Origin: JAGDVO01 sp964590075 [NCBI: uncultured Aquificales bacterium]
GTDB taxonomy: Bacteria > Thermosulfidibacterota > Thermosulfidibacteria > Thermosulfidibacterales
Direction: 5' to 3'
Assembly (NCBI GenBank): GCA_964590075.1
Contig: CAZPXS010000003.1
Span: 1-64,000, forward strand
Length of the DNA stretch: 64,000 nt
The translations under genes were made by a program, and so were the position numbers. The notes beneath the pieces were generated by a model. That model did no database searches, had not been told where the DNA came from, and worked only from the letters and a program-made list of their open reading frames with translations. Shown in pieces: positions 30,070 through 39,800 of the stretch. Position 1 is the first letter of the stretch, and every line of letters starts with the position of its first letter.

Positions 30070-31152
30070 ATGGCACTAAAGGGATCTTTTATGGATCTCT
30101 CCTTATTCCTAAAGGAATCCGTGAGCAAGGGGTTGATAAAGGGCGTATTTGCTCTTAGAAGAATGAGGAATTCCGCCACTTATTGTTTGTTTGTTGATAG
30201 CAATTCCTTAGATGAAGCTGATCCCTTAATTCCCGTTATGCCCATAAATTCAGCTCGAGCTCTTTCTTTTTTCACGTTCCATGAAAAGACTAATCATCCC
30301 GTATTATTTATAGCAAGACCCTGTGAGATCAGGGCTTTGATAGAACTTGTAAAGCTTGAACAGGCTAATCTTGAAAATGTTTTCCTTATGGGAGTTGAAT
30401 GTGGTGGGGTTATACCACTAAAGTATACCGTAACCAGAGGACTCACCGATTCAGTGATCTTAGAACACAAGGAAAATCTCAAAAACGGCAAAATCCCCGA
30501 CTACATAAGGGAAACCTGTAAGATTTGTACTGAATTTATACCAAAAAATGTGGATATAACTCTATCCGTCATAGGAAACGAAAAACCTATGCTTCTTTTC
30601 CACACGGAGAAGGCTATCGATATGGCAGAAAAACTAAATATAAACCTTACAAATGTGGAAATACCAAAGGAAAAGAAAGAAGCTCTATTAAATGAAAAAT
30701 TGGCTAATTTCGAAAGATTTGACAAGAATTTTGGGGAACTTGTAAAAGGGGTTGAAAACTTTTCCAAAATCTTTGCAAACTGTATAAACTGTCATAACTG
30801 TAGAAGTGTCTGTCCCATCTGTTACTGTAGGGATTGTTTTTTTGATTCCTCCACCTTTGAATACAGTGCTGAACTCATAGAATCCAGGTTGAAGAGAGAA
30901 AGACTTCTAAGCCTACCCACCGATAAATTCACATTTCATCTTGGCAGGATGACCCATATGGCGACAAGTTGTGTAGGTTGCGGTATGTGTGAAGATGCCT
31001 GCCCTATGGACATTCCTGTCGGTAGAGTCTTTAGGTACGTTTCAAGTGCTGTTCAGGATCTATTCGACTACTTACCGGGTAGAAGCCTTGAAGAGCCCCT
31101 ACCCCTTACCACCTATAGGGTGGATGAGTTACAGGACGTGGAGGATAAATGA
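30070..31152 (+). CDS. FrhB/FdhB-like iron-sulfur flavoprotein of the Hdr cluster (copy 1)
   Basis: 360 residues. The N-terminal half resembles the beta subunit of F420-reducing hydrogenase/formate dehydrogenase (AVMP-type core seen here as IPVMPINSARAL and ARPCEIRALIEL). The C-terminal half carries a cysteine cluster NCINCHNCRSVCPICYCRDCFF near residue 240 and a second ferredoxin motif CVGCGMCEDACPMDIPVGR near residue 300. The family moves electrons between a nicotinamide-like or deazaflavin carrier and Fe-S chains; in bacteria without F420 the partner is unknown. It leads an eight-gene co-oriented cluster and overlaps hdrC. It has a clear paralogue at the far end of the cluster. Confidence 0.75.
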   Translation: MALKGSFMDLSLFLKESVSKGLIKGVFALRRMRNSATYCLFVDSNSLDEADPLIPVMPINSARALSFFTFHEKTNHPVLFIARPCEIRALIELVKLEQANLENVFLMGVECGGVIPLKYTVTRGLTDSVILEHKENLKNGKIPDYIRETCKICTEFIPKNVDITLSVIGNEKPMLLFHTEKAIDMAEKLNINLTNVEIPKEKKEALLNEKLANFERFDKNFGELVKGVENFSKIFANCINCHNCRSVCPICYCRDCFFDSSTFEYSAELIESRLKRERLLSLPTDKFTFHLGRMTHMATSCVGCGMCEDACPMDIPVGRVFRYVSSAVQDLFDYLPGRSLEEPLPLTTYRVDELQDVEDK

Positions 31153-31688
31153 TGGAGGCAAAAGGACTTTTAAAGGAAATCTTAAGCCTACCAAAGGGCA
31201 AGGAAATCCTCAAGTGTATCCAGTGCGGTACCTGTACGGGTAGTTGTCCGATGGCAGAGGTTATGGACATGGGGCCAAGAAGATTCTTCGCTATGATTAA
31301 GGGAGGTAGCATTAAAGAGGCTTTAGAATCGAACACTTACTGGATATGTGCTTCCTGTTATTATTGCACCGTTAGATGTCCAAGGGGAATAAAGATAACC
31401 GATGTGATGTATGCTTTTAAACAATTTGCTATAAGCAAAGGCTACATAAATCCCAAGACGAAGGCACCGAGCTTTTACCTATCCTTTAAGGAAGTAGTGG
31501 AAAACTATGGAAGGCTCTCTGAGGCAAAATTTATGCAAAAGTTTGCCTTAAAACATCCAGGGTTAATTCTAAACTACATGAAGACTGGACTAAAACTCTT
31601 TAAGAAAAAAAGAGTGGAATTAAGTGTGGAAAGTATAAAGGGAATGGACACCTTTAGAAGAATGATCGAAAAGATCGAGAAAAAATGA
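31149..31688 (+). CDS. hdrC: Heterodisulfide reductase-like subunit C
   Basis: 179 residues with two [4Fe-4S] motifs: C23, C26, C29, C33 (CIQCGTCTGSCP) and C67, C70, C73, C77 (CASCYYCTVRCP). This is the HdrC pattern, which relays electrons from HdrA to HdrB. A Lys/Phe-rich helical C-terminus of about 80 residues follows. It starts with ATGATG overlapping the preceding gene and is followed by hdrB 10 bases later. Confidence 0.88.
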   Translation: MMEAKGLLKEILSLPKGKEILKCIQCGTCTGSCPMAEVMDMGPRRFFAMIKGGSIKEALESNTYWICASCYYCTVRCPRGIKITDVMYAFKQFAISKGYINPKTKAPSFYLSFKEVVENYGRLSEAKFMQKFALKHPGLILNYMKTGLKLFKKKRVELSVESIKGMDTFRRMIEKIEKK

Positions 31689-31698
31689 GGAGTAAAAG

Positions 31699-32556
31699 AT
31701 GAAGGCTGTATTTTATCCAGGGTGTACATTTAAAACAAGTGCCGGTTATCTTGAGTCTTACGAAGAAATCAATAAAGTATTAGAGATAAAACTACCAGAG
31801 CTTGAGGATTGGAATTGTTGTGGAGCTACCGCTTTATTCAGTGTGGACGAGTTACTATCCCTTGTCTTTCCAGCAAGGAACATAGCAAAGGCGGAAAAAC
31901 TAAACTTTGACACACTACTAACTCCCTGTAACGCCTGTTACGCCACGCTAAGAAAGGTAAAACACATCCTTGAGACTGATAGAGATCTCAGAAAGAAGGT
32001 TCAGAATATACTTGAAGAAGAAGATCTTAAATACAGAGGTAACATCAGAATAAGACACCTCCTTGACTATTATTTAACCGAAGAGATCTTGAATAAGATA
32101 AAAGAAGGGCAAAAAAGAAAACTCTCTCATATAAAGGTAGCCTGTTACTATGGATGCCAATATACGAGACCAATGGTGGGGGAGGAAATCGATCATCCCG
32201 AATTTCCAGTTAACTTAGATAGACTGGTTGTTCAGCTTGGTGCTGAAGCAATTGATTTTACAGCAAAAACTTACTGCTGTGGCGCAAGTATGATGGTTTT
32301 ACATAAAAGGGAGTGTACAAATCTTATAAAAAAGATAGTTATGGATGCTAAAAATAAGGGGGCTGATCTATTAGTTTCAATCTGTCCCCTGTGTCAGTTC
32401 AACTTAGAAATAGCCATGGAAGATCTTGGCGAGAACATACCCGTTATATTCTTTACCCAACTTATCGGACTTGCACTTGGCATAGACTGGGACAAACTTG
32501 GTTTTGACAAGCTACTTATCCCAATAGACAAGTTATTAACAAAGGTTGGTTCTTAA
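31699..32556 (+). CDS. hdrB: Heterodisulfide reductase-like subunit B
   Basis: 285 residues with two complete CCG domains: C9...C40-C41...C77-x2-C80, and a second set CYYGCQYTRP...TYCCGASMMV...CPLCQFN. In methanogen HdrB each such set binds a non-cubane [4Fe-4S] cluster that reduces a disulfide, so both sites look competent here. The natural disulfide in a non-methanogen is unknown. It lies between hdrC and the giant hdrA. Confidence 0.88.
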   Translation: MKAVFYPGCTFKTSAGYLESYEEINKVLEIKLPELEDWNCCGATALFSVDELLSLVFPARNIAKAEKLNFDTLLTPCNACYATLRKVKHILETDRDLRKKVQNILEEEDLKYRGNIRIRHLLDYYLTEEILNKIKEGQKRKLSHIKVACYYGCQYTRPMVGEEIDHPEFPVNLDRLVVQLGAEAIDFTAKTYCCGASMMVLHKRECTNLIKKIVMDAKNKGADLLVSICPLCQFNLEIAMEDLGENIPVIFFTQLIGLALGIDWDKLGFDKLLIPIDKLLTKVGS

Positions 32557-32571
32557 GGGGGGGTGGCTGAA

Positions 32572-35500
32572 ATGGTTTTTGAGGATAAACAACCAAGAGT
32601 AGGTGTTTATGTATGTCACTGTGGTATCAATATATCTTATAAGGTGAACATAGATGAAGTAAGGGAATATGTATCTAAACTACCCTATGTGGTTATAGCG
32701 AAAGATTACAAGTTCATGTGTTCAAATGTGGGGCAGGAGTTGATCGTAAATGATATAAAGGAATTCAAATTAAACAGGGTAGTTGTTGCTTCGTGCTCAC
32801 CGAGGATGCACGAAAAGACTTTCAGAAAGGCCTGCGAAAGGGCAGGATTAAATCCCTACCTCTTTCAGATGGCAAGTATCCGTGAACAGGTCTCCTGGGT
32901 CCACGAAGATGAGAAAAAGGCCACCGATAAGGCAAAGGAACTCATTAGAGCTGCAGTCTTTAGAGTGATATACCATGAGCCTTTGGAAAGGAGATTTGTC
33001 GATGTAAATCCGAATGTACTCATTATAGGTGGTGGTATAGCGGGAATGCAAGCAGCTCTTGATATAGCAGAGGCTGGTAAAACCGTGTATCTCGTCGAGA
33101 GAGAACCGTCAATTGGCGGTCATATGGCAAAGTTCGATAAAACTTTTCCTACTCTTGACTGTGCAGCCTGTATTATGACTCCAAAGATGGTCTCTGTTGG
33201 ACAGAATGAAAATATCAAATTGTTTACCCTATCAGAGGTTGAATCCGTTGAAGGATACATAGGTAACTTCAAGGTAAGAATAAGGAAAAAGGCAAGATAT
33301 GTTGATGAATCCAAATGTACGGGTTGTGGTGAGTGTGCCAAGGTTTGCCCAGTCTCTTTACCAAACGAATTCGAATACGGAATGAATAATAGAAAGGCCA
33401 TATACAGGCCATTTCCTCAGGCTGTTCCGAATGTGTTTTGTATAAGTAAAGAGGGACAATCGCCCTGTAGAGATGCCTGTCCAGCCAATCTCAATGCTCA
33501 TGGTTATGTGAAGTTGATATCGGCAGGTAAATTCGAGGAAGCTTTCAGGTTGATAATGGAGAGAGTGGTTTTACCGGGATCCTTAGGAAGAGCCTGTCCT
33601 GCATTTTGTGAGAATAACTGCACAAGGGGTGAGGCTGGTGGTTCCATAAGAATAAGACAGCTAAAAAGGTTTGCCGCAGATTGGTATTACGAAAACATAG
33701 GAACCATAGTTCCCTTTAGGATAGAACAAAAAAAGAATGATAAAGTAGCAGTTGTCGGCGGAGGGCCAAGTGGCCTATCCTGTGCATTCTACCTTGCCCT
33801 AAAGGGCTATAGAGTTACCGTATTTGAAAAAGAAGCTGAAGCGGGAGGCATGGTTAGATATACGATTCCCGAATATCGTGTTCCAACGGAAGTAATAAGA
33901 AAAGATATCGAGGTTATAAAGGATGCGGGTGTTGAGATTAAAACAGGTGTGACCGTTGGTAAGGATATAACTATAGAAGAAGAAGATTTATTTAAAGAGG
34001 GATACAGGGCCATATTTCTGGCAATAGGAGCCTGGAAGGATAGAAGACTTGGCGTTCCCGGAGAGGATCTGGAGGGTATCTATACCTCTATAGATTTTCT
34101 CAAGCAGATTAAGACAGGTGAAAAACCCTATGTGGGTAGGAAAGTTGCAGTAATAGGAGGAGGTAATTCTGCGATAGATGCAGCAAGAGTTGCCAAAAGG
34201 TTAGGAGCTGATGTCACGATCTACTATAGGAGAACCCGCAGTGAAATGCCAGCCTTCCACCACGAGGTGGAATCGGCTTTAAAAGAGGGAGTAAAGATAG
34301 AGTTTCTCGTTACCCCAGTTGCCTTTAAAGGAGACAAAAGGGTTTCAAAGATGGAACTAATAAGGATGCAACTCGGAGACCCCGATAGCTCTGGTAGAAG
34401 AAGACCGGTAGCAGTGGAGGGTTCCAATTTCGAGGTGGATGTGGATACGGTTATTCTAGCCATAGGTCAGGAACCCTATGGTGAACCCTTTAAAAAGATG
34501 GGAATAGAGCTAGATAGAAATGGTACCATAAAGGTAGATCCCGAAACATTGATGACCTCTGTGAAAGGAGTTTTTGCAGGTGGTGATGCAGTCACAGGTC
34601 CATCAACAATTGTTGAGGCCATAGCCTACGGTAGAAGAGCAGCCCATTACATAGACAAGTATCTATCAGGAGAGGATCTATCTAAATGTGAAAGATACGA
34701 TAGTCATAAACTACCTGTTGTTGATAAATACAAAGTTTTAAAGGAGAGAGCCTATGATGTTAAGGAACCGATAGAGATTAAGGAGGAGGACCCAAGGGAA
34801 AGGGCAAGCTCATTCATCGAGGTTGAAAGGCCCTACTCAGAAAAAGAAGCGGTTGAAGAAGCAAGTAGATGTCTTGATTGTGCTAAATGTTGCGAATGTA
34901 AGCAATGCGAGTTAGTCTGTGAAGCTAAGGCCATTAATCACAATCAAAGAGACGAGATATTCGAAGTTAATGTAGGTTCTATCATAGTGGCAACGGGATT
35001 CAAGGTATTTGATCCTATCCCACTATTCCAGTATGGATATAAGAGATACCCTGAGGTTTATACATCCATAGAATTTGAGAGGATAAATAACGCAGCCGGT
35101 CCAACTGAAGGCAAAATAATCATGAAGAATGGTAAAGTCCCCGAGAGGGTTGCAATAATTCACTGTGTAGGCTCAAGGGATGAGAGATTTCATAAATACT
35201 GTTCCCGTGTATGTTGTATGTACTCAATGAAATATGCCCATCTAATCAGAGAAAAAACAGGGGCAGAGGTATTCAACTTTTACATCGATATAAGAGCTCC
35301 TGGTAAGATGTATGAGGAGTTTTACAACAGGGTCCAGGAGGAAGGAGTGCATTTTATAAGAGGCAAGGTGGCGGAAGTTACGGATGTAGCCATATCAGAG
35401 GAAGAAAAGGGGAAACTCATAGTAGTGGTTGAGGATACTTTGTCTGGCAAGGTTAGAAGAATACCAGTTGACATGGTAATTTTGGCGGTAGCCCTTGAAC

Positions 35501-35961
35501 CTGCGGAAGGTGCTGATAAAGTAGCCAAGATACTCGGAATTTCACAGGATCAGGATGGCTGGTTCATAGAGTTACATCCAAAATTGGCTCCCGTTGCTAC
35601 AGCAACGGATGGGGTGTTTCTGGCTGGTTGCTGTCAGGGGCCCAAGGACATACCCGATACTGTAGCTCAGGCTCAGGCTGCAGCATCCTCCGTCCTTTCC
35701 TTGATAATGAGGGGTAAGGTGGAGATAGAGTCCGCAACAAGTAGAATTGATCCTTCAATCTGCGTGGGTTGTAAGCAGTGTAAAAGTGTATGTCCCTACG
35801 GTGCCATAGAGTATAACTTCGCCCTTAACGTATGTGTAGTAAACGAAGCTTTATGTAAGGGTTGTGGCTTATGTGCCGCTACATGTCCAAATAAGGCTAT
35901 TACGGTAAAACACTTCAAGAACGAGCAACTTATTAATGAACTGGAGGGATTGCTGATATGA
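32572..35961 (+). CDS. hdrA: Heterodisulfide reductase-like subunit A with inserted GltD-type NADPH domain
   Basis: About 1129 residues, far longer than the usual ~650. HdrA features: the N-terminal CHCGINI and SCSPRMHEKTF, an FAD motif IIGGGIAGMQAALD near residue 145, CTGCGECAKVCP near 245, CVGSRDE...YCSRVCC near 865, and a C-terminal two-cluster ferredoxin (CVGCKQCKSVCP, CKGCGLCAATCP) near 1065-1110. Between about residues 290 and 800 lies a complete glutamate-synthase-small-subunit-like module: Fe-S helix CRDACPANLNAHGY, FAD motif VVGGGPSGLSCAF and NADPH motif GGGNSAIDAA with YYRRTRSEMPA. HdrA is the bifurcating flavin subunit; the insert would give direct NADPH exchange. ATG 32572 is preferred to GTG 32563, which sits too close to the GGGGGG ribosome site. 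Confidence 0.9.
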   Translation: MVFEDKQPRVGVYVCHCGINISYKVNIDEVREYVSKLPYVVIAKDYKFMCSNVGQELIVNDIKEFKLNRVVVASCSPRMHEKTFRKACERAGLNPYLFQMASIREQVSWVHEDEKKATDKAKELIRAAVFRVIYHEPLERRFVDVNPNVLIIGGGIAGMQAALDIAEAGKTVYLVEREPSIGGHMAKFDKTFPTLDCAACIMTPKMVSVGQNENIKLFTLSEVESVEGYIGNFKVRIRKKARYVDESKCTGCGECAKVCPVSLPNEFEYGMNNRKAIYRPFPQAVPNVFCISKEGQSPCRDACPANLNAHGYVKLISAGKFEEAFRLIMERVVLPGSLGRACPAFCENNCTRGEAGGSIRIRQLKRFAADWYYENIGTIVPFRIEQKKNDKVAVVGGGPSGLSCAFYLALKGYRVTVFEKEAEAGGMVRYTIPEYRVPTEVIRKDIEVIKDAGVEIKTGVTVGKDITIEEEDLFKEGYRAIFLAIGAWKDRRLGVPGEDLEGIYTSIDFLKQIKTGEKPYVGRKVAVIGGGNSAIDAARVAKRLGADVTIYYRRTRSEMPAFHHEVESALKEGVKIEFLVTPVAFKGDKRVSKMELIRMQLGDPDSSGRRRPVAVEGSNFEVDVDTVILAIGQEPYGEPFKKMGIELDRNGTIKVDPETLMTSVKGVFAGGDAVTGPSTIVEAIAYGRRAAHYIDKYLSGEDLSKCERYDSHKLPVVDKYKVLKERAYDVKEPIEIKEEDPRERASSFIEVERPYSEKEAVEEASRCLDCAKCCECKQCELVCEAKAINHNQRDEIFEVNVGSIIVATGFKVFDPIPLFQYGYKRYPEVYTSIEFERINNAAGPTEGKIIMKNGKVPERVAIIHCVGSRDERFHKYCSRVCCMYSMKYAHLIREKTGAEVFNFYIDIRAPGKMYEEFYNRVQEEGVHFIRGKVAEVTDVAISEEEKGKLIVVVEDTLSGKVRRIPVDMVILAVALEPAEGADKVAKILGISQDQDGWFIELHPKLAPVATATDGVFLAGCCQGPKDIPDTVAQAQAAASSVLSLIMRGKVEIESATSRIDPSICVGCKQCKSVCPYGAIEYNFALNVCVVNEALCKGCGLCAATCPNKAITVKHFKNEQLINELEGLLI

Positions 35962-36383
35962 GCACAAACTTTGAACCAAAGATAGTTGGATTTTTGTGCT
36001 ACTGGTGTAGCTACACTGCAAGTGACTTAGCGGGTATAAGTAGACTTAAATATCCACCAAATATAAGGATAATCAGGGTGATGTGTTCCTCAAGGGTCGA
36101 TCCTGTTTTCATAATAAAGGCACTACTTGATGGGGCAGATGGTGTACTTGTTGCAGGTTGTAAACCCGGGGATTGCCATTATCACAAGGGAAATTACTAT
36201 GCGAGGAGAAAGGTAGCTCTAACAAAAAAGATACTTGAAAGATTAGGGCTTGAACCTGATAGAGTTATGCTTTCATGGATACCGGCCTCGGAAGCTCCAA
36301 AATTTGCGGAAACCGTAAAGTATTTTACCGAAAAGGTAAAAGAACTTGGTCCTAACCCTCTCAGAGATAGGAATATGGTTTAG
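35958..36383 (+). CDS. mvhD: MvhD-like iron-sulfur subunit (copy 1)
   Basis: 141 residues of the MvhD/F420-non-reducing hydrogenase iron-sulfur subunit family. CYWCSYTASDLAG near the N-terminus and VAGCKPGDCHYHKGNYYARR supply the [2Fe-2S] cysteines. In methanogens MvhD docks the MvhAG hydrogenase onto HdrA; here no hydrogenase genes follow, so it must connect HdrA to another donor or acceptor, such as the FrhB-like proteins. The start shares ATGA with the hdrA stop. Confidence 0.88.
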   Translation: MSTNFEPKIVGFLCYWCSYTASDLAGISRLKYPPNIRIIRVMCSSRVDPVFIIKALLDGADGVLVAGCKPGDCHYHKGNYYARRKVALTKKILERLGLEPDRVMLSWIPASEAPKFAETVKYFTEKVKELGPNPLRDRNMV

Positions 36384-36394
36384 GGAGGGAGAAT

Positions 36395-39355
36395 ATGGCT
36401 GAGAAAAATAGCACAGTTCTGATCTATGGTACAAGCATAGCGGGCTACAGAACCGCCTATACTCTGGCAAAAATGGGATATAAGAGCATCCTTCTAAATA
36501 GAGGCGACTATGTGGATGAGTATAAAAATCAGGTTCTCTCACAGCTACCACTAGATTTTTGCTGGGCCTGTGGCCATATGCCTCAAAGGCTTTTTATAGG
36601 ACTAGGGGCGCTCCAGGTTTACTATAATGCGGATATAATCAGTGTAGAAGGGGAGGCCGGTAACTTCAAGGTTAAAATAAGAAAGAGGGACCAGTTTGTC
36701 AATAATCTTGCCTGTACGGAATGTGAGGCATGTGTAAGAGTTTGTCCCGAAAATGCTATCGAAGTTATACCGAAAATGGCCTGGGAGAACATCTTTGTTC
36801 TGCATGAGGATAGGTGCACCAAGTGTAAAAAGTGTGAAGAGGTATGCCCAACGAAATGTCTAAAGGTTGAAAGACCGTACGAGGAATTGGAATTAGAGGT
36901 AGGAGCGATAGTCCTTGCTCCCGAGTTTGAAGAGCCTGGGGATGAGGATCTCAAAAAGTTCGGAATCCATCACCCAAATGTTTTAAGAAATTCAGATATA
37001 GCCCGTAAATCCCTTTTTACAAACTTCGTTAGAAACTCACTCATTAGACCCTCTGACGGAAAACTTGCTAAAAAAATAGCTATAATAGTAACTCCCCAGT
37101 ATAATTACGGTAGAGAATTCGAAAATTACAATCTCAGTGTTAGTGCTATATACAGAGCCACCAGAATAAAAGAGGTATATCCAGAGGCTGATGTTACTGT
37201 CTTTCTCAGGGACTACAAAGGGTTTGCAAAGGGACATTATCTGTGGTTCGAAAGGGCAATTTCAAAGGGTGTTAGGGTCATAAGAGCGGAGGATGTTGAG
37301 GTACTAACAGAAAAAGAGGATCCTAAAGTAGTATACAGAATAAAGGATGGTAAGGAAGAGTTGGATACGGATCTCGTCATTCTTGTAACATGTCAGAAGG
37401 CACCCAGTATAATGAACAAACTGAAAGAGATACTCAATCTTGAGGCAGATGAACACGGCTTTTGTAAGGTTAAACCCTTTACCGTGGGGGAAACAAACAT
37501 TCCTGGAGTTTACGCTGTAGGTGAGTTTACAGGCCCAAAGGGTAATCCCGAAACGGTATGGGAAGGTTACGGGCTAAGTGCGGAAATTCTTGATATCCTT
37601 GGTTCTACCAATTTTTCACCTCCTCCCCCACCTCCGCTTAGGGATGTCTCCCGCGAGGAACCGAAGGTTGGTGTTTTTATATGCTCTTGTTTTGGTGAGT
37701 TTTACAGATTCCTCGATCTTGAGGAACTAAAAAGAAGGGTGGAGAAGTTACCCTATGTTTCCCATGTAGAGATAATAAAAGGGTGTTGCACACCTCCCAC
37801 CATGACAGAGACTGCTGAGAAGATTAAGGCATCAGGTGTAAACAGGGTAATACTTGCGGTTTGTACCCCTCTACAGAAATTACTTAAGTTTAGAAGAACC
37901 GTTATGATGGCTGGCCTAAACCCCCTTTTAGCTGATTTTATAAGGTTAAGGGAGGATATAGTAAGGGTTCACGAAAATCCCAATGATATGCTGGATAAGG
38001 CATTTAGTCTCATCTATAGCAGTGTGGAAAGACTCAAGAGAACCATAGCTTTACCTACTCCAACGGATACAATAAACAACACCGTTGTGGTGATAGGAGG
38101 CGGAGTAAGTGGCCTTGAGAGTGCAAGATTACTGGCCAAAAGGAAGGTCAAGGTCCACCTCATAGAAAAGAGTAACTCTCTTGGAGGAATAGCAAAAGGA
38201 TTATACAAGGATCTTGAGGGTCTTCCAATTAGAGAACATCTTGAAAAACTTATAGAAGAAGTTGAGAACAATCCAGATATAAGTATACACAGAAATACCG
38301 TTCTTGTAGATGGATGGGGTACAGCGGGAAGATTTTTCCTCTTGTTTGAGGACAAAGGTCTAGATAAGACTTTTGTTTTAGAGGCTGGGGCCATAATTAT
38401 AGCTGTTGGGGCAAAGGAATTTGATCCGAAAGGTGCCTTCATGTATGGAAGTAGTGATAGGGTACTTACGCAAAGAGAGCTTGAAGAACGCCTTGTGAAA
38501 GGCGAATTCAAGGGTAAATCTGTGGTTATGATTCAGTGTGTCGGCTCCCGTAATAAGGCTAATCCCTACTGTTCAAGGGTCTGTTGTTCCCATGCTATAA
38601 AAAACGCATTAACTCTTAGGGAAAAGGGAGTTGAAGTAACTATCCTGTACAGAGACTTGAATTTATACGGTTTGAAGGAAGATTATAGAAAAATGGCGGA
38701 AAATATGGGTATAAGGTTTGTAAGATTTTCAGGTGATCGGTATCCCACTTTATCCTCTTTGGGTGATAAGATCTCGGTAAGGGTATACGATATAGAAGAA
38801 AATAGGGAAATAGAAATAGAGGCTGAGTATGTTACTCTCTCCGTTGGTATAGTTCCGGATATCGAAGAAAATAGAAGGTTAGCAAAAATTCTTGGATATA
38901 ATCTCGACGATTATGGATTTTTTGAGTCTGATGCAAGTAGCTGCCCTTTTGAAGAGGCTATTAAACGGCTCATGAAGCCCTTTGAGTTACAGAGTAAAGG
39001 TATATTCCCTGTGGGATTAGCTCATTCCCCGAGGTCTTATCAAGAAAGTCTACTTACCGCAAAAGATGCGGTTGGTAAGATACTGACCTTCATAACCAAA
39101 AAGCAGTTACCTCCTCCTAATGCCATGTTCCTATCGGGAGTTATTGAGTCCAAGTGTACAGGATGTGGGATATGTGTAACCGTCTGCCCATACTATGCGA
39201 GGTACATAGATCAAGAGAGTAAAGTGGCCAAGGTGATAAGCTACCTGTGTGATTCCTGTGGAGCCTGTCAAGTGGCTTGTCCATCAGAAGCAGCTTATCT
39301 CAGAGATCTAAAGGCAGATGGTACTCTGCCATCTATAGATGCTCTCTTAATTTGA
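36395..39355 (+). CDS. Tandem double HdrA-like flavoprotein with polyproline hinge
   Basis: 986 residues. The first half (1-405) is a shortened HdrA-like unit with ferredoxin motifs CTECEACVRVCP and CTKCKKCEEVCP near 107-150 and ends in GVYAVGEFTGPKGNPETVWEG. A hinge FSPPPPPPLRD near 407-417 connects to a second, more complete HdrA unit: ICSCFGEF near 425, FAD motif VVIGGGVSGLESARLL near 564, CVGSRNKANPYCSRVCC near 715 and a C-terminal ferredoxin (CTGCGICVTVCP, CDSCGACQVACP) near 920-960. It has no GltD insert. It is probably the partner of the second MvhD and second FrhB-like proteins. Resemblance to QmoA/QmoB is only general. Confidence 0.82.
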   Translation: MAEKNSTVLIYGTSIAGYRTAYTLAKMGYKSILLNRGDYVDEYKNQVLSQLPLDFCWACGHMPQRLFIGLGALQVYYNADIISVEGEAGNFKVKIRKRDQFVNNLACTECEACVRVCPENAIEVIPKMAWENIFVLHEDRCTKCKKCEEVCPTKCLKVERPYEELELEVGAIVLAPEFEEPGDEDLKKFGIHHPNVLRNSDIARKSLFTNFVRNSLIRPSDGKLAKKIAIIVTPQYNYGREFENYNLSVSAIYRATRIKEVYPEADVTVFLRDYKGFAKGHYLWFERAISKGVRVIRAEDVEVLTEKEDPKVVYRIKDGKEELDTDLVILVTCQKAPSIMNKLKEILNLEADEHGFCKVKPFTVGETNIPGVYAVGEFTGPKGNPETVWEGYGLSAEILDILGSTNFSPPPPPPLRDVSREEPKVGVFICSCFGEFYRFLDLEELKRRVEKLPYVSHVEIIKGCCTPPTMTETAEKIKASGVNRVILAVCTPLQKLLKFRRTVMMAGLNPLLADFIRLREDIVRVHENPNDMLDKAFSLIYSSVERLKRTIALPTPTDTINNTVVVIGGGVSGLESARLLAKRKVKVHLIEKSNSLGGIAKGLYKDLEGLPIREHLEKLIEEVENNPDISIHRNTVLVDGWGTAGRFFLLFEDKGLDKTFVLEAGAIIIAVGAKEFDPKGAFMYGSSDRVLTQRELEERLVKGEFKGKSVVMIQCVGSRNKANPYCSRVCCSHAIKNALTLREKGVEVTILYRDLNLYGLKEDYRKMAENMGIRFVRFSGDRYPTLSSLGDKISVRVYDIEENREIEIEAEYVTLSVGIVPDIEENRRLAKILGYNLDDYGFFESDASSCPFEEAIKRLMKPFELQSKGIFPVGLAHSPRSYQESLLTAKDAVGKILTFITKKQLPPPNAMFLSGVIESKCTGCGICVTVCPYYARYIDQESKVAKVISYLCDSCGACQVACPSEAAYLRDLKADGTLPSIDALLI

Positions 39356-39366
39356 GGAGGTGGGTT

Positions 39367-39789
39367 ATGGATAAAAACAACTGGAAGCCGAGTATAATAT
39401 ACATGCTATGTGCATGGTGTGGAACAGGTGGATCGGAAACAGCAGGAGCTCTATGGCTTAAATATCCCGAAAACATTAGACCCTTTAGAGTGCCCTGTAC
39501 AGGAGCCATAGATCCAAGTTATGTGCTAAGAGCACTTCTTGAGGCAGCGGATGGAGTGGTCATAAGTGGATGTCATCCTGGAGATTGTCACTACAATGTG
39601 GGTAACTTTAGGGCAAGAAGGAGAATAGCGGTATTAAAAACGATATTAGACACCTTTGGTCTCGGTGATAGGATCTGGCTAAGATGGGTAGCTCACGGGG
39701 AAGGTAAAAGATTCAGGGATACTGCCTTAAGTTTTACCGAACATATAAAAAAGCTCGGTCCAAATCCCCTAAAATCCTGGAAGAATTAG
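39367..39789 (+). CDS. mvhD: MvhD-like iron-sulfur subunit (copy 2)
   Basis: 140 residues from ATG 39367, chosen because AGGAGGTGGGTT directly precedes it; an upstream in-frame ATG inside the previous gene would add an unconserved 30-residue leader. MLCAWCGTGGSETAG and ISGCHPGDCHYNVGNFRARR are the MvhD cysteine motifs. It parallels the copy at 35958-36383 and also follows an HdrA-like gene, so the cluster contains two HdrA-MvhD units in tandem. Confidence 0.87.
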   Translation: MDKNNWKPSIIYMLCAWCGTGGSETAGALWLKYPENIRPFRVPCTGAIDPSYVLRALLEAADGVVISGCHPGDCHYNVGNFRARRRIAVLKTILDTFGLGDRIWLRWVAHGEGKRFRDTALSFTEHIKKLGPNPLKSWKN

Positions 39790-39800
39790 GAGGAGCTAAG

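Noticed and set aside
39277-39366. A longer N-terminus for the second MvhD
   Set aside because: The extension lies inside the preceding HdrA gene and is not MvhD-like; AGGAGGTGGGTT precedes the ATG at 39367.
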